Positions 51,097 through 57,391 of a stretch of DNA of 64,000 nt are shown here, one piece after another (the first letter of the stretch is position 1; every line of letters starts with the position of its first letter). The stretch spans positions 62,001-126,000 of the forward strand of contig JBCBSZ010000005.1 in the NCBI GenBank assembly GCA_039818945.1, read 5' to 3'. The translations under genes were made by a program, and so were the position numbers. The notes under the pieces are model-generated. The model was given only the letters and a program-made list of their open reading frames with translations, did not search any database and was not told the DNA's origin. The DNA is from JBCBSZ01 sp039818945. GTDB lineage: Bacteria; Actinomycetota; Acidimicrobiia; Acidimicrobiales; Poriferisodalaceae.

Positions 51097-51125
51097 AAGT
51101 TGAACCAATCCGATGGGAGCCCCCG

Positions 51126-51698
51126 ATGACCACCTCCAACATCCTCCGCCTCGACGCCGGCGCCGCCCATGACGGCTCGGTCACCCGCACCCTCGGCGAC
51201 GCCGTCGTCGAGCGCCTCGCGACGACGGGAACGACCGTCACCACCCGGGACCTGACGACGGGGGTGCCCTTCGTCGACGGCGCCTGGGTCGCAGCGTCGG
51301 GCGCGGGCGAGGCGATCGCAGCGTCCGACGAGCTCATCGACGAGCTCCTCGCCGCCGATGTCCTCGTGATCACCGCGCCGATCTACAACTTCGGTGTGCC
51401 GGCGGCGCTCAAGGCCTGGGTCGACCAGGTCTCCCGGGCGGGTCGGACCTTCACCTACACCGAGGACGGCCCGAAGGGGCTGATCGACGGCACCCGCGCC
51501 GTGATCGTCACGGCCTCCGGCGGGACCGAGATCGAGGGTGAGGCCGACTTCGCGGTGCCGTACCTGCGATTCGTGCTCGGCTTCCTCGGGATCACCGACG
51601 TGCAGGTGGTCGCCGCCAGCCAGCAGATGCTGCGGGGCGAGGTCGCGCTCGTGGAGGCCCGGGAGGCCGTCGAGAGCGTCGCCCCCGTCGCTGCGTGA
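51126..51698 (+). CDS. azoR: FMN-dependent NADH:quinone oxidoreductase/azoreductase
   Basis: This 190-residue flavodoxin-fold enzyme has the AzoR pattern: N-terminal ILRLDAGAAHDGSVTRTLGD (FMN phosphate loop), ADVLVITAPIYNFGVPAALK with the PxYNF FMN motif, KAWVDQVSRAGRTFTYTEDG and VTASGGTEI. It reduces quinones and azo compounds with NADH and protects against electrophile stress. A GGGAG Shine-Dalgarno precedes the ATG. The HxlR gene that follows is the likely redox-sensing repressor. Confidence 0.88.
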   Translation: MTTSNILRLDAGAAHDGSVTRTLGDAVVERLATTGTTVTTRDLTTGVPFVDGAWVAASGAGEAIAASDELIDELLAADVLVITAPIYNFGVPAALKAWVDQVSRAGRTFTYTEDGPKGLIDGTRAVIVTASGGTEIEGEADFAVPYLRFVLGFLGITDVQVVAASQQMLRGEVALVEAREAVESVAPVAA

Positions 51699-51739
51699 TG
51701 TCGGGTGCACCGGCGGCCGGCTCCGTATCCTGTGCGGGT

Positions 51740-52114
51740 GTGGAGCCGGCCCCGAGCAGCACGCCGCAGCACGAGTACTGCCCCTACCTCCATCACACGA
51801 TGGAGCTCATCGGCCGTCGCTGGACGGGCGTGATCCTGTGGACCCTGGCGAACGGCCCGACCCGCTTCGCCGAGATCCGCAGCGCGATCCCCGGACTCTC
51901 CGACCGGCTGCTGACCGATCGCCTCGTCGAGCTCGAGGGCGAGGGCATCGTCGGGCGCTGCGACCAGGACGGCGCCTCCTGCTACCGCCTGACCGACAAG
52001 GGTGAGCAGGTCGTCCCGGTCCTCGAGGCCGCCGCGGCCGTCGCGTCGGGCTGGGCGTGCGACGAGTCGCCCGCCGACCGCCCCGGCCGCATCCGCGCCG
52101 GGGGCTGCGGCTAA
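51740..52114 (+). CDS. HxlR-family regulator, linked to azoR
   Basis: This 124-residue winged-helix protein has CPYLHHTMELIGRRWTGVIL, the redox-relevant Cys of MarR/HxlR (YodB-like) regulators, then GPTRFAEIRSAIPGLSDRLL and a C-terminal segment with two further Cys. YodB-type proteins sense quinones and control azoreductases, matching the neighbour. GTG at 51740 has TATCCT 8 bases upstream; an alternative start at ATG 51698 (TGATG with azoR) adds 14 residues. The stop overlaps a convergent stop. Confidence 0.85.
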   Translation: MEPAPSSTPQHEYCPYLHHTMELIGRRWTGVILWTLANGPTRFAEIRSAIPGLSDRLLTDRLVELEGEGIVGRCDQDGASCYRLTDKGEQVVPVLEAAAAVASGWACDESPADRPGRIRAGGCG

Positions 52115-52680
52115 CCCGCCGGGCGCACGTCGTCGAAGCGGGGCGCGCCGTCCTCGTGTGGCACGTGCGCAGCTCGCGCCACGTAGCTGATCGCGTGGTA
52201 CCACCCACAGAGCAGCAGCAGGTCGAGCACCTGGGCGTCGTCGAGGTGGCTGGACAGCTCGTCCCAGAGCCGGTCGTCGAGTGTGCTGGTGTCGTGCAGT
52301 TGGTCGACGGCCTCGATCACGGCGCGATCGAGGGGGTCGGTCCAGCAGTGGTCGGCCGGGCCGCCGTGGGTGAGCGAGGTGATCTGGTCGGCGGTGAGCT
52401 CGGCTCGCTCGGCGAAGAAGGCCACGTGCACGCCCCACTCGTACTCCGCACCGCAGCGAGCACAGGTCCGGTCGATCACGAGCTCGCGGGTCCGCAGGTC
52501 GAGCGAGAGCTCGCGACCGAGCTCGTAGCCACCCCAGCCCCGCATCGCCCGGGTCATCGATCGGTTGCGGACGAACGTCCGGAACAGCGCGATCGGTGGG
52601 ACGCCTGGCGGCATCATCGCTGCCAGCAGCTCCTCGTCCTCCGGTGCGAACGGCGCCTCGATCGGCGTGATCCTCGGCAT
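52111..52680 (-). CDS. Carboxymuconolactone decarboxylase/AhpD-like protein
   Basis: This 189-residue CMD-domain protein has the CxxC-type redox pair in RTCARCGAEYEWGVHVAFFA, typical of AhpD-like enzymes, and begins ITPIEAPFAPEDEELLAAMM. Members act as alkylhydroperoxidases or gamma-carboxymuconolactone decarboxylases; the CxxC favours peroxidase activity. The ATG at 52680 has GGGGAGG 7 bases upstream. It is divergent from an HxlR gene across a 15-bp-arm inverted repeat. Confidence 0.85.
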   Translation of the reverse strand: MPRITPIEAPFAPEDEELLAAMMPPGVPPIALFRTFVRNRSMTRAMRGWGGYELGRELSLDLRTRELVIDRTCARCGAEYEWGVHVAFFAERAELTADQITSLTHGGPADHCWTDPLDRAVIEAVDQLHDTSTLDDRLWDELSSHLDDAQVLDLLLLCGWYHAISYVARAAHVPHEDGAPRFDDVRPAG

Positions 52681-52697
52681 CGACGGCCTCCCCATGT

Positions 52698-52747
52698 GGT
52701 TCGATTTCCGAATCGCGTGGTGAGGGTAGTGTTTCGGAAATCGAACC
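52698..52747. promoter_or_regulatory. Perfect 15-bp inverted repeat, divergent operator
   Basis: GGTTCGATTTCCGAA (52698-52712) and TTCGGAAATCGAACC (52733-52747) are exact reverse complements with a 20-base spacer. The spacer holds TAGTGT (52727-52732), a possible -10. It lies between the divergent AhpD-like and HxlR genes and is very probably the HxlR operator. Confidence 0.75.
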
Positions 52748-52763
52748 GGCAACCCCTCCCGAC

Positions 52764-53102
52764 GTGCCCCGTCCGGGCAACCCGGTCCGCGGCAGCACCA
52801 CCGGACGCCCGGTCATGGCCGCCCTCGACCTGCTCGGGCGGCGCTGGGCGCTCCGGATCCTCTGGGAGCTGCGCGACGGCGCGATCGGGTTCCGGGAGCT
52901 GCGCGATCGCTGCGACGCGATGTCGTCGAGCGTGCTGCGCGATCGCCTGGTCGAGCTGACCGAGGCCCTGCTCGTGCACCAGGACGACGAGCAGCGCTAC
53001 GCCCTCACCGCGCTCGGCGCCGCGTTGGGCGAGGCGATCAGCCCGCTCGACCGCTGGGCGAAGCGATGGGCCGAGCAGCTCGGTCCTCCGGCGGAGCGCT
53101 GA
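52764..53102 (+). CDS. HxlR-family regulator, divergent from AhpD-like gene
   Basis: This 112-residue winged-helix protein has MAALDLLGRRWALRILWELR, GFRELRDRCDAMSSSVLRDR and LVHQDDEQRYALTALG, the HxlR layout but without the N-terminal Cys of the other copy, so a redox trigger is less likely. It probably represses the divergent AhpD-like gene and itself through the 15-bp inverted repeat. Its last 65 bases overlap the end of the convergent ABC gene. Confidence 0.87.
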   Translation: MPRPGNPVRGSTTGRPVMAALDLLGRRWALRILWELRDGAIGFRELRDRCDAMSSSVLRDRLVELTEALLVHQDDEQRYALTALGAALGEAISPLDRWAKRWAEQLGPPAER

Positions 53103-53961
53103 CGGCGCCGAGTCGCTGCGAGATCTCCCGGAGCCGGATGAGCTGCTGGAGGAACAGCGGCGTCTCGAGCACGGACTCGACGTACTGCAGGACGTACATG
53201 ATCGTGGCGAACACGAACCCGTACTGCGGGTCGGCACCGTCGACCACGGCGATCGGGCTGTACACGAGCAGCGCGATCACGCCGAGGTAGATCAGCGAGA
53301 AGTTGATCGTCTCGAGGTCCGACAGCGTCCGGTTCCAGCGCATCAGCTCGGCGAAGTGGCGGCGGGCGCCGCCGGCCGTCCTGGTCGACAGCGCGCCGAC
53401 CTGGCGCTCGAGCTCGTCGTTGTAGCCGGTGGTCAGCGCGAGGTTCCGGCGGCCCGTGGCGGCGTAGACGACCGTGACGAGGACGGCGAGGCCGAGCGAC
53501 GCGGCGAACACGCCGACGTCGATGCGGGCGAGGATGATGAGGGTGCCGACGATCCCGACCGCGCTGTTCACGATCATCGGCATGGAGTTCTCGAGGAACT
53601 CGATGAACTCGTTGAGCAACGTGGTGCGCGCAGCGACGGTCGAGACGTCGGTCCCCCGCTCGTGCTCGGCCGCGGCGAGCTCGCTCGCGGTCGTCTCGTA
53701 GATCCGGGCGTACGTGCGGGTGTCGATGAGCCGACGGAGCGCTCCGACGGCGAGGGTCACCACGCCGAGGCCGCCGAGGAGCGCCACGCCGCCCAACTCG
53801 TCCTGCAGGAGGTCGTCGATGGCGAGACCGATCACAAGCGGGAAGAGCAGGAGCGCGGCGGCCTCGAGGACCACGAGCGACAAGGTGATGGCGACCCCAC
53901 CCCGGAAGCGTCGGGCGAGGCTCCCGACCGTGATGGCGCCGACCGGTGCGGGAGTGCTCAC
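53038..53961 (-). CDS. ABC transporter six-TM domain protein, no ATPase domain
   Basis: This 307-residue protein resembles the membrane half of an ABC exporter: ITLSLVVLEAAALLLFPLVIG, IDTRTYARIYETTASELAAA and later TMs. There is no Walker A, signature or Walker B, and no ATPase gene adjoins. It belongs to the stand-alone ABC_membrane group. GTG start at 53961 overlaps the hydroxylase stop (GTGA). The last 65 bases lie antisense to the HxlR gene. Confidence 0.78.
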   Translation of the reverse strand: MSTPAPVGAITVGSLARRFRGGVAITLSLVVLEAAALLLFPLVIGLAIDDLLQDELGGVALLGGLGVVTLAVGALRRLIDTRTYARIYETTASELAAAEHERGTDVSTVAARTTLLNEFIEFLENSMPMIVNSAVGIVGTLIILARIDVGVFAASLGLAVLVTVVYAATGRRNLALTTGYNDELERQVGALSTRTAGGARRHFAELMRWNRTLSDLETINFSLIYLGVIALLVYSPIAVVDGADPQYGFVFATIMYVLQYVESVLETPLFLQQLIRLREISQRLGAVSAPPEDRAARPIASPSGRAG

Positions 53962-54809
53962 GACGCGCTCCTCGCAGCGGCGGGCTGCCAACCGGGGCCG
54001 TTCCACAGCCGGGCCCAACGCGTGCGCCAGTCGGCATCGGCGCGGAGGTCGGCCCACAGCAGCCGGAGCTGCGAGAACTGGATGTCGAGCGGGTTGGACG
54101 ACTCGATCTGTGTCGTGAGGCCGTAGGTCGGGCGCTCGAGCTCGGGCTGGAAGGTGCCGAACAGCCGATCCCAGACGATCAGGATGCCGCCGTAGTTCAC
54201 GTCGAGATACGGGCGCTCGTTGCCGTGGTGTACCCGGTGGTGCGACGGGGTGTTGAAGACGGCCTCGAACCATCGGGGCATCCGGTCGATGACCTCGGTG
54301 TGGATCCAGCCCTGGTAGGCGAGCACGAACGCCGTCATCGCCAAGGTGATCTCGGCGGAGAAGCCGACGGCGACCATCGGGAGGCTGAACACGATGGTGA
54401 GGAGCCCGTCGAAGATCCCGATGCGGAGGCTCGTGGTCTGGTCGAAGTGGGGCGAGCTGTGGTGGACGGAGTGGTAGAGGTCCCACAGCAGGCGGCGCTC
54501 GTGCGAGATCCGGTGCTCCCAGTAGTAGACGAAGTCCGCCACGACGACGGCGATCGGGAGCGTCCACCAGGTGATCGGGATCGACCAGGGGACCAGGGCT
54601 TCCACGCCCTCGAACACCGGCACCCACACGAGGGCCCCGATCGCCCCGGCCACGATGAGGAGGAGGAACGTGACGCCGTTGGCGAGCATCTCCTTGCCCC
54701 GCGCCCGGCCGAGCTCGCGGAGGCGGCGCAGCACCACCAGCTCGACGAGCACGAGCGGCAGGAAGAGGGTCTCGAACAGGGCCGAGGCGGTGTCGATGAG
54801 ATCGAGCAT
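53958..54809 (-). CDS. Fatty acid hydroxylase/sterol desaturase family protein
   Basis: This 283-residue membrane di-iron oxygenase has the His-box set: HRISHERR (HxxxH), LYHSVHHSSPH (HxxHH), and HHRVHHGNE (HxxHH), with TMs between. It would hydroxylate or desaturate a lipid. The ATG at 54809 has TATCAT 7 bases upstream; an ATG at 54845 is an alternative giving 12 more residues. Coupled to the ABC-membrane gene and divergent from a TetR regulator that probably controls both. Confidence 0.87.
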   Translation of the reverse strand: MLDLIDTASALFETLFLPLVLVELVVLRRLRELGRARGKEMLANGVTFLLLIVAGAIGALVWVPVFEGVEALVPWSIPITWWTLPIAVVVADFVYYWEHRISHERRLLWDLYHSVHHSSPHFDQTTSLRIGIFDGLLTIVFSLPMVAVGFSAEITLAMTAFVLAYQGWIHTEVIDRMPRWFEAVFNTPSHHRVHHGNERPYLDVNYGGILIVWDRLFGTFQPELERPTYGLTTQIESSNPLDIQFSQLRLLWADLRADADWRTRWARLWNGPGWQPAAARSAS

Positions 54810-54816
54810 GGTCCCG

Positions 54817-54822
54817 ATGATA
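54817..54822 (-). promoter_or_regulatory. Putative -10 (TATCAT), leaderless hydroxylase-ABC operon
   Basis: On the minus strand TATCAT ends 7 bases before the ATG at 54809, close to the TATAAT consensus. Confidence 0.45.
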
Positions 54823-54856
54823 GGAGTCACTCCGAGATTCGTCATCCTTCCCGAGT

Positions 54857-54876
54857 AGGAGATCGATACGATTCCT
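54857..54876. promoter_or_regulatory. Putative TetR operator
   Basis: AGGAGATCGATACGATTCCT is an imperfect palindrome just before the TetR ATG (54881). It overlaps TACGAT (54867-54872), a likely -10 placed 8 bases before the start, suiting autorepression and control of the divergent operon. Confidence 0.4.
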
Positions 54877-54880
54877 GAGG

Positions 54881-55459
54881 ATGAGCCTGCGGGAGCGGCA
54901 CCGGCGCAACACGTTGTCCATCACCCAGCGCACCGCCGTGGAGCTGTTCGTCGCGCACGGCTTCGAGGCGGTGAAGGTGGTCGACATCGCCGATGCGGTG
55001 GGGATGGCGCCCTCGACCCTCTACCGCCACTTCCCCAGCAAGGAGGCGATCGTCGTCTGGGACGAGCACGCCGAGGACGACGGCGCGGCCATCGAGCGGG
55101 CGCTCGAGCAGCTCCCGCCCTTCGCCGCGCTCCGGCACGCCTTCGTCACGACCCTGGCCGACCGGTACGAGGCCGACGCCGACTTCCAGCTGCAGCGGAT
55201 CACGCTGCTCTACCGGACGCCGGCGATCCACGCCGCCGCGATCGAGGCTGATGCCGCCGATCGGGCGTACCTGACGGCGCTGCTCGAACGGCACCTCGGC
55301 GACGACCACCGACCCGCCGCCGAGCTCGTCGCCGGCGCTGCGCTCCTCGCCGCCGACTGGGCGTTCGACCGCTGGCAGGCCACCCGGGCCGCCCGCCCGC
55401 TCGCCGACCTCGTCGGGGAGGCCTTCGACCGCCTCGCCCACCTCGACGACCTCCGCTGA
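54881..55459 (+). CDS. TetR-family transcriptional regulator
   Basis: This 192-residue TetR protein has the HTH TAVELFVAHGFEAVKVVDIA and VGMAPSTLYRHFPSKEAIVV. It is divergent from the hydroxylase operon with a 71-base interval holding an operator-like palindrome, so it is probably its local repressor. The ligand domain gives no hint of effector; a lipid or fatty acyl compound is plausible from context. Confidence 0.88.
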   Translation: MSLRERHRRNTLSITQRTAVELFVAHGFEAVKVVDIADAVGMAPSTLYRHFPSKEAIVVWDEHAEDDGAAIERALEQLPPFAALRHAFVTTLADRYEADADFQLQRITLLYRTPAIHAAAIEADAADRAYLTALLERHLGDDHRPAAELVAGAALLAADWAFDRWQATRAARPLADLVGEAFDRLAHLDDLR

Positions 55460-55469
55460 GCGATCGGCC

Positions 55470-55475
55470 TACGCT
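55470..55475 (+). promoter_or_regulatory. Putative -10 (TACGCT), leaderless hypothetical gene
   Basis: TACGCT-CCGGCG-ATG repeats exactly the string before the ThuA gene at 20069. Confidence 0.45.
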
Positions 55476-55481
55476 CCGGCG

Positions 55482-55910
55482 ATGGGTCTCGCCGACACGC
55501 TCGCTGCGACCACGGGCACCTACTTCGGCTCCGGCGACGGGATCGAGAGCGGTCCGTTCGTCGCTCGCATCGTCATCTCGTCCGTGCCGAACGGCGGGGT
55601 GGCCATCGAGTACGAGGCGACCTCACGAGAGCAGGGCGTCCAGCATCGGGAGCACTCGCTGCTCTCGGGTGGTCCGGATGGCCGGGATCGGCTCTACGTC
55701 GCCCACTCCGAGTCGCCGTTCGTGACCGAGCTGGTGGCGTCGGACGTCGGAGCGGGTCGCTTCGAGCAACCCGTCGCAGCCGGTCCCTACGCCCTCACCG
55801 TCGTGATCGAGGTGCCCGAGCCCGACCGCCTCACCTACGCCTGGTGGTGGGCGGCGGCCGGCGAGGAGCCGGTCGAGCAGTCCAAGGCCGACGTCCGCCG
55901 CCGGCCCTGA
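55482..55910 (+). CDS. Hypothetical protein, lipocalin-like
   Basis: This 142-residue protein is not recognised. It is rich in beta-strand patterns (FVARIVISSVPNGGVAIEYE, YALTVVIEVPE, RLTYAWWW), as in DUF1579-like or lipocalin-fold proteins. No TM or signal peptide is present. Leaderless promoter and ATG start. It sits between TetR and the Macro-SEFIR gene without overlap to either. Confidence 0.7.
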   Translation: MGLADTLAATTGTYFGSGDGIESGPFVARIVISSVPNGGVAIEYEATSREQGVQHREHSLLSGGPDGRDRLYVAHSESPFVTELVASDVGAGRFEQPVAAGPYALTVVIEVPEPDRLTYAWWWAAAGEEPVEQSKADVRRRP

Positions 55911-55995
55911 GCCGCCCGGTGATCGGAGCGGGGCACGGTGGAGCCGATCGCTCGGCCGAGTCAGACTGAAGCCGCCTGCGTCGAGGGGAGGGCGG

Positions 55996-56976
55996 GTGCC
56001 GGTCCAACTGGTCTTGGGCGACATGTTCGAGGGACCGACCGATCTGATGGTCGTCCCATGCTCGACGATCCCGACGGTCACGCCGATCGTCCAGGATCGG
56101 CTCCGGAACTTCGCCCTCCCTGAGCCGACGGACCGCATGGAGCTCGGAGCTGTGGAGATCAGGCGGCTCGGTGAGTCTGAGCAGAGCATCGCGCAATCGG
56201 TCGCGTTCGCCGCCTCGGTCCGCGCTGGCCGCGGTTCGTCGCCGGAGGCGATCCGATCCATCGGAGCGGCGCTCGGCGTGGCCACCATGGAGCGCACGTC
56301 AGTCCGGGTCATCGCAGCTCCCCTGCTCGGCACGGGCGCAGGCGGTTTGGATGCCGAGGTCGTCGTGCGTCAACTGCGCGCCGGCTTCGAGTCGACGAGC
56401 GAGCCGACCGCGACGCTGCAGCTGTTCGTCCTGCCTGGCCAGCGAGACCTCTTCGAGCAGCTTCGCTCGCAGCTCGAGCGCGGCCAGGCTCCGAAGCGAT
56501 CCCCCCGCGTGTTCGTCTCGTACACCGGGACATCGCCCGAGCATCGAGGTTGGGTGGCCGACCTCGCCACGTTCTTGCAGAGCAGCGGGGTCTACACCCG
56601 CTTCGACCAGTGGGATCTAGAACCGGGCATGAACGTCGCGCAGTGGATGACGAACGAGCTGACCTTGGCCGACCGGGTCGTGATGATCTGCGACGAGCGG
56701 TATGCGAACAAGGCCGACGGCCTCCACGGCGGCGTCGGCTGGGAGATCATGCTCGTTCAGGGCGACATGGCCCGAAACGGGCTCGACACGGTCAAGTACA
56801 TCCCGGTAGTTCGCTGCGAGGATCCCGACCGGGGGCTCCCGACCTTCCTGCAGGCGGCGGCATTCGTACACTGCCCGCCGAGCGAGAGCGACAACGCCCA
56901 ACGTGCGAAGCTCCTGCGAACGATCTTCAACGTCCCGCTGCGTCCGCCGCTCGGGACGCCCCCGGCCTGGCTCTGA
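55996..56976 (+). CDS. Macro-domain plus SEFIR/TIR-domain protein, putative defence protein
   Basis: This 326-residue protein has a Macro-like domain (~1-150): VQLVLGDMFEGPTDLMVVPC and the ADP-ribose-loop-like AAPLLGTGAGGLDAE. A SEFIR/TIR domain follows (~168-310): PRVFVSYTGTSPEHRGWVADL, FDQWDLEPGMNVAQWM and GGVGWEIMLVQGDM, with Glu250 in the catalytic-type position. TIRs cleave NAD+ or make ADP-ribose signals, and Macro domains bind ADP-ribose, so the fusion may couple making and sensing or clearing of a nucleotide signal. GTG start with GGGGAGG upstream. Beside tRNA-Pro. Confidence 0.8.
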   Translation: MPVQLVLGDMFEGPTDLMVVPCSTIPTVTPIVQDRLRNFALPEPTDRMELGAVEIRRLGESEQSIAQSVAFAASVRAGRGSSPEAIRSIGAALGVATMERTSVRVIAAPLLGTGAGGLDAEVVVRQLRAGFESTSEPTATLQLFVLPGQRDLFEQLRSQLERGQAPKRSPRVFVSYTGTSPEHRGWVADLATFLQSSGVYTRFDQWDLEPGMNVAQWMTNELTLADRVVMICDERYANKADGLHGGVGWEIMLVQGDMARNGLDTVKYIPVVRCEDPDRGLPTFLQAAAFVHCPPSESDNAQRAKLLRTIFNVPLRPPLGTPPAWL

Positions 56977-57013
56977 GATGCGCAGCGCCAGCCGTGACAC
57001 CCTGGACGCGCAA

Positions 57014-57037
57014 CGGCCGCCGGCTCGCCGGCGGCCG
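57014..57037. terminator. Strong GC hairpin between Macro-SEFIR gene and tRNA-Pro
   Basis: CGGCCGCCGG-CTCG-CCGGCGGCCG forms a perfect 10-bp stem with a 4-base loop. It lies 38 bases after the Macro-SEFIR stop and 17 bases beyond the 3' end of the tRNA on the other strand, so it can end both transcripts. Confidence 0.65.
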
Positions 57038-57053
57038 ATGGTCGCAGTGATGG

Positions 57054-57127
57054 TCGGGTTGCCGGGATTTGAACCCGGGACCTCCTCGTCCCGAACGAGG
57101 CGCGCTACCAAGCTGCGCCACAACCCG
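57054..57127 (-). tRNA. tRNA-Pro (CGG)
   Basis: Reading the minus strand from 57127: acceptor CGGGTTG pairs with CAACCCG at the 3' end. A D-arm with AGCTTGGTAGC, anticodon arm CCTCG-TTCGGGA-CGAGG (anticodon CGG) and T-arm with GGTTCAAAT complete the cloverleaf. A is the discriminator (57054). CCA is not encoded. It decodes CCG, common in this GC-rich genome. Confidence 0.95.
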
Positions 57128-57182
57128 TTGGGGTCCGACATGGTAGCGGCGAGTCGAACCGATCGGAAGCGAGAACCCTGCC

Positions 57183-57389
57183 CTAGCTCGTCTCGCTGAT
57201 GCGGTGGCTCAACGCCCGCTTGCCGCCGATCCAGTTGCACATCTGCGGATCGGCCTCGCGGACCTCGCCGCTGATCCAGCTGCCGTCGAAGCGGAAGCGT
57301 CCCGTGCGGCCCTGGTCGTCGGTGACCTCGATGGCGCCGTCGACGAGGTCGTAGCGGAACCGGGTGAAGGGGTGACGGATGACCGGCAC
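57183..57389 (-). CDS. Small protein linked to Rieske oxygenase
   Basis: This 68-residue protein is not recognised. It reads as a small beta-rich fold with several Trp and acidic residues (FRYDLVDGAIEVTDDQGRTG, FDGSWISGEVREADP, MCNWIGGK). The GTG at 57389 is 2 bases after the Rieske stop and has GGAGGGCG upstream, so expression is coupled. It could be an assembly or regulatory partner of the oxygenase. It has no CxxC ferredoxin motif. Confidence 0.65.
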   Translation of the reverse strand: MPVIRHPFTRFRYDLVDGAIEVTDDQGRTGRFRFDGSWISGEVREADPQMCNWIGGKRALSHRISETS

Positions 57390-57391
57390 GA

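Noticed and set aside
57054..57127. Attachment-site duplication marking a mobile island at tRNA-Pro
   Set aside because: I could not find a second copy of the tRNA 3' segment in the window, and there is no integrase; integration at this tRNA remains only a possibility.
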